In this document: in pieces, positions 61,985 through 64,000 of the stretch
How the letters are laid out: the number at the start of each line of letters is the position of its first letter
Position numbering within the stretch: the first letter of the stretch is position 1
Origin: an uncultured Collinsella sp.
GTDB lineage: Bacteria > Actinomycetota > Coriobacteriia > Coriobacteriales > Coriobacteriaceae
DNA length: 64,000 nucleotides
Assembly (NCBI GenBank): GCA_934668695.1
Contig: CAKUOD010000012.1
Span: forward strand, 3,920 to 67,919
Direction of reading: 5' to 3'
The notes under the pieces: generated by a model
What the model was told of the DNA's origin: nothing
Database searches by the model: none
The model's input: only the letters and a program-made list of their open reading frames with translations
Made by a program: the position numbers and the translations under genes

Positions 61985-63319
61985 ATGTCCCAGTCTTCGA
62001 CGCCCGCCGTTGCCGATGCCATCTACGATGCGTCATCGCTCGGCCGTCCGCGTATGTTCCTGCTCGGCTTGCAGCATCTATTTGCCATGTTTGGCGCTAC
62101 CGTGCTGGTGCCCGTGCTCACCGGTCTCTCGGTCTCGGCGACGCTTTTGTTTGCCGGCCTAGGCACGCTGCTCTTCCACTTCCTGTCGCGCGGTAAGGTG
62201 CCGGCTTTCCTGGGTTCATCGTTTGCCTTTATCGCGGGCTATGCCGCCATTGCACCCAACGGTGAGGCCGAGCTTTTGCCCTACGCTTGCCTGGGCGTAG
62301 CCTGCGCCGGTCTGCTCTATCCGATGCTGGCGGCGCTCTTCCGCGCGTTTGGCGCCAAGCGCGTTATGCGCTTCTTTCCGCCGGTGGTGACTGGCCCCAT
62401 CGTCATTTCCATCGGCCTGATCCTGGCGAGCTCTGCCATCGCCAACTGCCAGACCAACTGGCTTGTTGCCGTTGTCGCTGTGGCCGTCATCGTCATCTGC
62501 AATATCTGGGGCCGCGGTATGGTCAAGATCGTGCCGATTCTGCTGGGCGTCGTGGTGAGCTATGCTGTCGCCGCTGTGCTGGGCGAGGTCGACTTCTCCG
62601 GTGTTGCTGCCGCTCCGTGGGTCGGTCTGCCCGTTGTGTGGGACAACACCGTGTTTTCACTCTTTGGTCCGCAGTTCGATAGCGGCCTTGCCACGACGGC
62701 CATCATCACCATCATGCCGCTGGCCTTTGCGACCATGATCGAGCATATCGGCGATATCTCCGCCATTGGCTCTACCTGCGAGCGCAACTTTATCGCTGAT
62801 CCTGGCCTGCATCGTACGCTGCTCGGTGACGGCCTTGCCACGATCCTGGCTTCGCTCTTTGGCGCTCCGGCCAATACCACGTATGGCGAGAACACCGGCG
62901 TCCTTGCCCTGACGCGCGTGTTCGACCCGCGTGTGATCCGCATCGCCGCGTGCTGCGCCATCGTGCTTTCGTTCTGTCCCAAGTTTGCTGCCGTGATCGC
63001 CGCCATGCCGGCGTGCGTCATCGGCGGCGTGTCGCTCGTGCTCTACGGCATGATCAGCGCCGTGGGCGTCCGCAACCTCATCGAGAACCAGGTTGATTTC
63101 CAGAACAACCGCAACGTGCTGGTGGCAGCTCTGGTGCTCGTGCTCTCGCTCGGCATTGCGTACAGCACCGCCGGCGCCATCATGTTGGAGCTGGGCGGCG
63201 TGACGATTTCGCTTTCCGGCCTTGCTGTGGGTTCGCTGGTGGGCATCGTGCTCAATGCGATTCTGCCGGGTAATGACTTTGAGTTTGATGTCTCCGAGCT
63301 CGAGGAGGCTACTGAGTAG
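61985..63319 (+). CDS. uraA: Uracil permease, NCS2 family
   Basis: A 444-residue protein with 14 helices of the nucleobase/cation symporter-2 family. The early helix QHLFAMFGATVLVPVLTGL, the SSFAFIAGY segment in the first helical repeat and the NTTYGENTGVLALTRV motif (which in UraA contacts the base) are all present, and the TTYGEN pattern favours uracil over xanthine. ATG 61985 follows GAAAGGA. A strong terminator follows at 63345. Confidence 0.9.
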   Translation: MSQSSTPAVADAIYDASSLGRPRMFLLGLQHLFAMFGATVLVPVLTGLSVSATLLFAGLGTLLFHFLSRGKVPAFLGSSFAFIAGYAAIAPNGEAELLPYACLGVACAGLLYPMLAALFRAFGAKRVMRFFPPVVTGPIVISIGLILASSAIANCQTNWLVAVVAVAVIVICNIWGRGMVKIVPILLGVVVSYAVAAVLGEVDFSGVAAAPWVGLPVVWDNTVFSLFGPQFDSGLATTAIITIMPLAFATMIEHIGDISAIGSTCERNFIADPGLHRTLLGDGLATILASLFGAPANTTYGENTGVLALTRVFDPRVIRIAACCAIVLSFCPKFAAVIAAMPACVIGGVSLVLYGMISAVGVRNLIENQVDFQNNRNVLVAALVLVLSLGIAYSTAGAIMLELGGVTISLSGLAVGSLVGIVLNAILPGNDFEFDVSELEEATE

Positions 63320-63344
63320 CAGCTGCGTTCAGCTAAAACAAAAT

Positions 63345-63384
63345 AAATGGCGCCCATGCGTATGCACGCGTGGGCGCCATTTTT
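63345..63384. terminator. Bidirectional intrinsic terminator
   Basis: AAATGGCGCCCA (63345-63356) pairs with TGGGCGCCATTT (63371-63382), extended by inner CG pairs, and is followed by TT on the plus strand. It lies between uraA and the convergent esterase gene. Confidence 0.9.
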
Positions 63385-64000
63385 AATGCGTCAGTATCCA
63401 GTGGATGCCACGCGCCATGCGCAGGTCGGTTTGGGCAAAGTGGTTGCCGGGGTTGAGTTCCAGTGTTGTGAGGATGCCGCGCTCAACGAGCAACGTTTCC
63501 ATTGCGCGCGTGTCGTCAAGTACGTGCCGCATCATGCGGTTGGGCGTCTTGGTTTCCTTTTTGCCGAGTGACAGATAGACGGCCTGCGGGTTGCCGGCAA
63601 AAGAGGCCGTGCTGGCGCGATCGACAAAGTCGGGAAACCACAACGACCCCGATGCGCTTGCGGCGCGGCTAAAGGCGTCGGTTTGCCAGAGGGACCAGAG
63701 CGCGAAGAGGCCCGCGAGCGAGTAGCCGGCAATGCCGCGCCAGGTGGGCGGCTGAGGAAGCGACGACTCGGCCTCTGGGATTATCCAGTTCAACAGCTCA
63801 TCGAGAAATCCGGATGCCTGCCCACCAAAGGGCTCGGCATCGCGTACAGTCCCGTCGCATGCCCAGGGGCTCAGCTCGCGATTCCAATCGAGCCCGCCAA
63901 TGGTGACGAGGGTGAATGGCGGACAGTCGAGCTCTCGGCAACACTCATAAACCTCGCTGCCGTCGCCCACGACCACAGGAAGGTAGATGACAGGCGCGCT
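63383..64000 (-). CDS. Alpha/beta hydrolase, esterase (Fes/YbbA-like), partial at the window edge
   Basis: The frame is open through the right edge of the window, so the N-terminus is missing; an internal GTG at 63976 is not the real start. The visible 206 residues contain the nucleophile elbow GYSLAG, the FTLVTIGGLDWNRELSPWAC segment, and a final GNHFAQ that supplies the catalytic His. This layout fits esterases of the Fes/putative-esterase family that act on acyl or siderophore esters. The substrate is unknown. Confidence 0.78.
   Translation of the reverse strand, partial: SAPVIYLPVVVGDGSEVYECCRELDCPPFTLVTIGGLDWNRELSPWACDGTVRDAEPFGGQASGFLDELLNWIIPEAESSLPQPPTWRGIAGYSLAGLFALWSLWQTDAFSRAASASGSLWFPDFVDRASTASFAGNPQAVYLSLGKKETKTPNRMMRHVLDDTRAMETLLVERGILTTLELNPGNHFAQTDLRMARGIHWILTH

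Noticed and set aside
60637..62022. 461-codon minus-strand frame opposite the MetE-like gene
   Set aside because: Covers a well-supported methyltransferase gene and both of its promoters; no domain seen.

Overview
The window looks like the chromosome of a gut actinobacterium of the class Coriobacteriia, most likely Collinsella or a close relative. This is inference from gene content and style: G+C-rich coding sequence with long antisense open frames, frequent GTG/TTG starts, a LuxR-type regulator with a C-terminal helix-turn-helix of the kind common in that class, a surface protein ending in an LPxTG-like LAATGD signal, and many short palindromic repeats at gene ends. No rRNA, tRNA, integrase, transposase gene or CRISPR array was seen.

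Layout. 1-6.6 kb: edge of a flavin-binding oxidase-like gene, a hybrid histidine kinase with two substrate-binding sensor domains, a 2-TM potassium channel, a LOG-family protein, a ClC channel and a methyltransferase. 6.9-10.2 kb: a DMT transporter, a 36-bp inverted-repeat element, and a GntR-ABC ATPase-ABC permease operon with a palindromic operator. 10.3-13.8 kb: a nested inverted repeat, release factor 3, and a queuosine-precursor transporter (VUT family) with a possible preQ1-like leader, then an SDR enzyme. 13.9-24.3 kb: a tightly packed cluster of soluble hybrid kinase, MoxR ATPase, DUF58 protein, transglutaminase-like membrane protein (Ser at the catalytic Cys position) and a large membrane-anchored leucine-rich-repeat protein cut by an in-frame TAA.

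24.3-31.7 kb: uracil-DNA glycosylase, a DMT exporter with divergent LysR, a MATE pump, an RlmA-like methyltransferase, and a LysR gene between two paralogous four-helix membrane proteins. 31.8-35.7 kb: the most striking locus, an orphan amino-acid-type binding protein followed directly by a 1027-residue MscS channel with two extracytoplasmic Cache-like sensor domains. 35.9-39.9 kb: RsmJ, a small Cys-rich protein, a GNAT enzyme and an EF-G/TetM-like GTPase. 40-44.8 kb: two paralogous AAA+ ATPases flanking a UvrA-like protein; each ATPase gene has direct repeats with a 10-bp period in its promoter.

44.8-49.4 kb: TrmL, a CobW GTPase, an ArsC-like protein without its cysteine, a flavodoxin-family reductase and a GGDEF protein. 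49.5-53.4 kb: a GGDEF/EAL protein and a patatin-like lipase. 53.4-55.7 kb: three tandem hairpins, then a thiM / thiamine-binding protein / thiE salvage operon under a TPP riboswitch with terminator. 55.8-64 kb: HAD phosphatase, LysR, a frameshifted LuxR regulator, a wall-anchored repeat protein, a MetE-like methyltransferase, a uracil permease and the edge of an esterase.

Themes are signal sensing at the membrane (hybrid kinases, Cache-MscS, cyclic-di-GMP enzymes), small-molecule transport, and translation/tRNA modification. The best candidates for undescribed biology are the binding protein/Cache-MscS pair, the kinase-MoxR-DUF58-transglutaminase-LRR operon, and the AAA+ genes with periodic promoter repeats.
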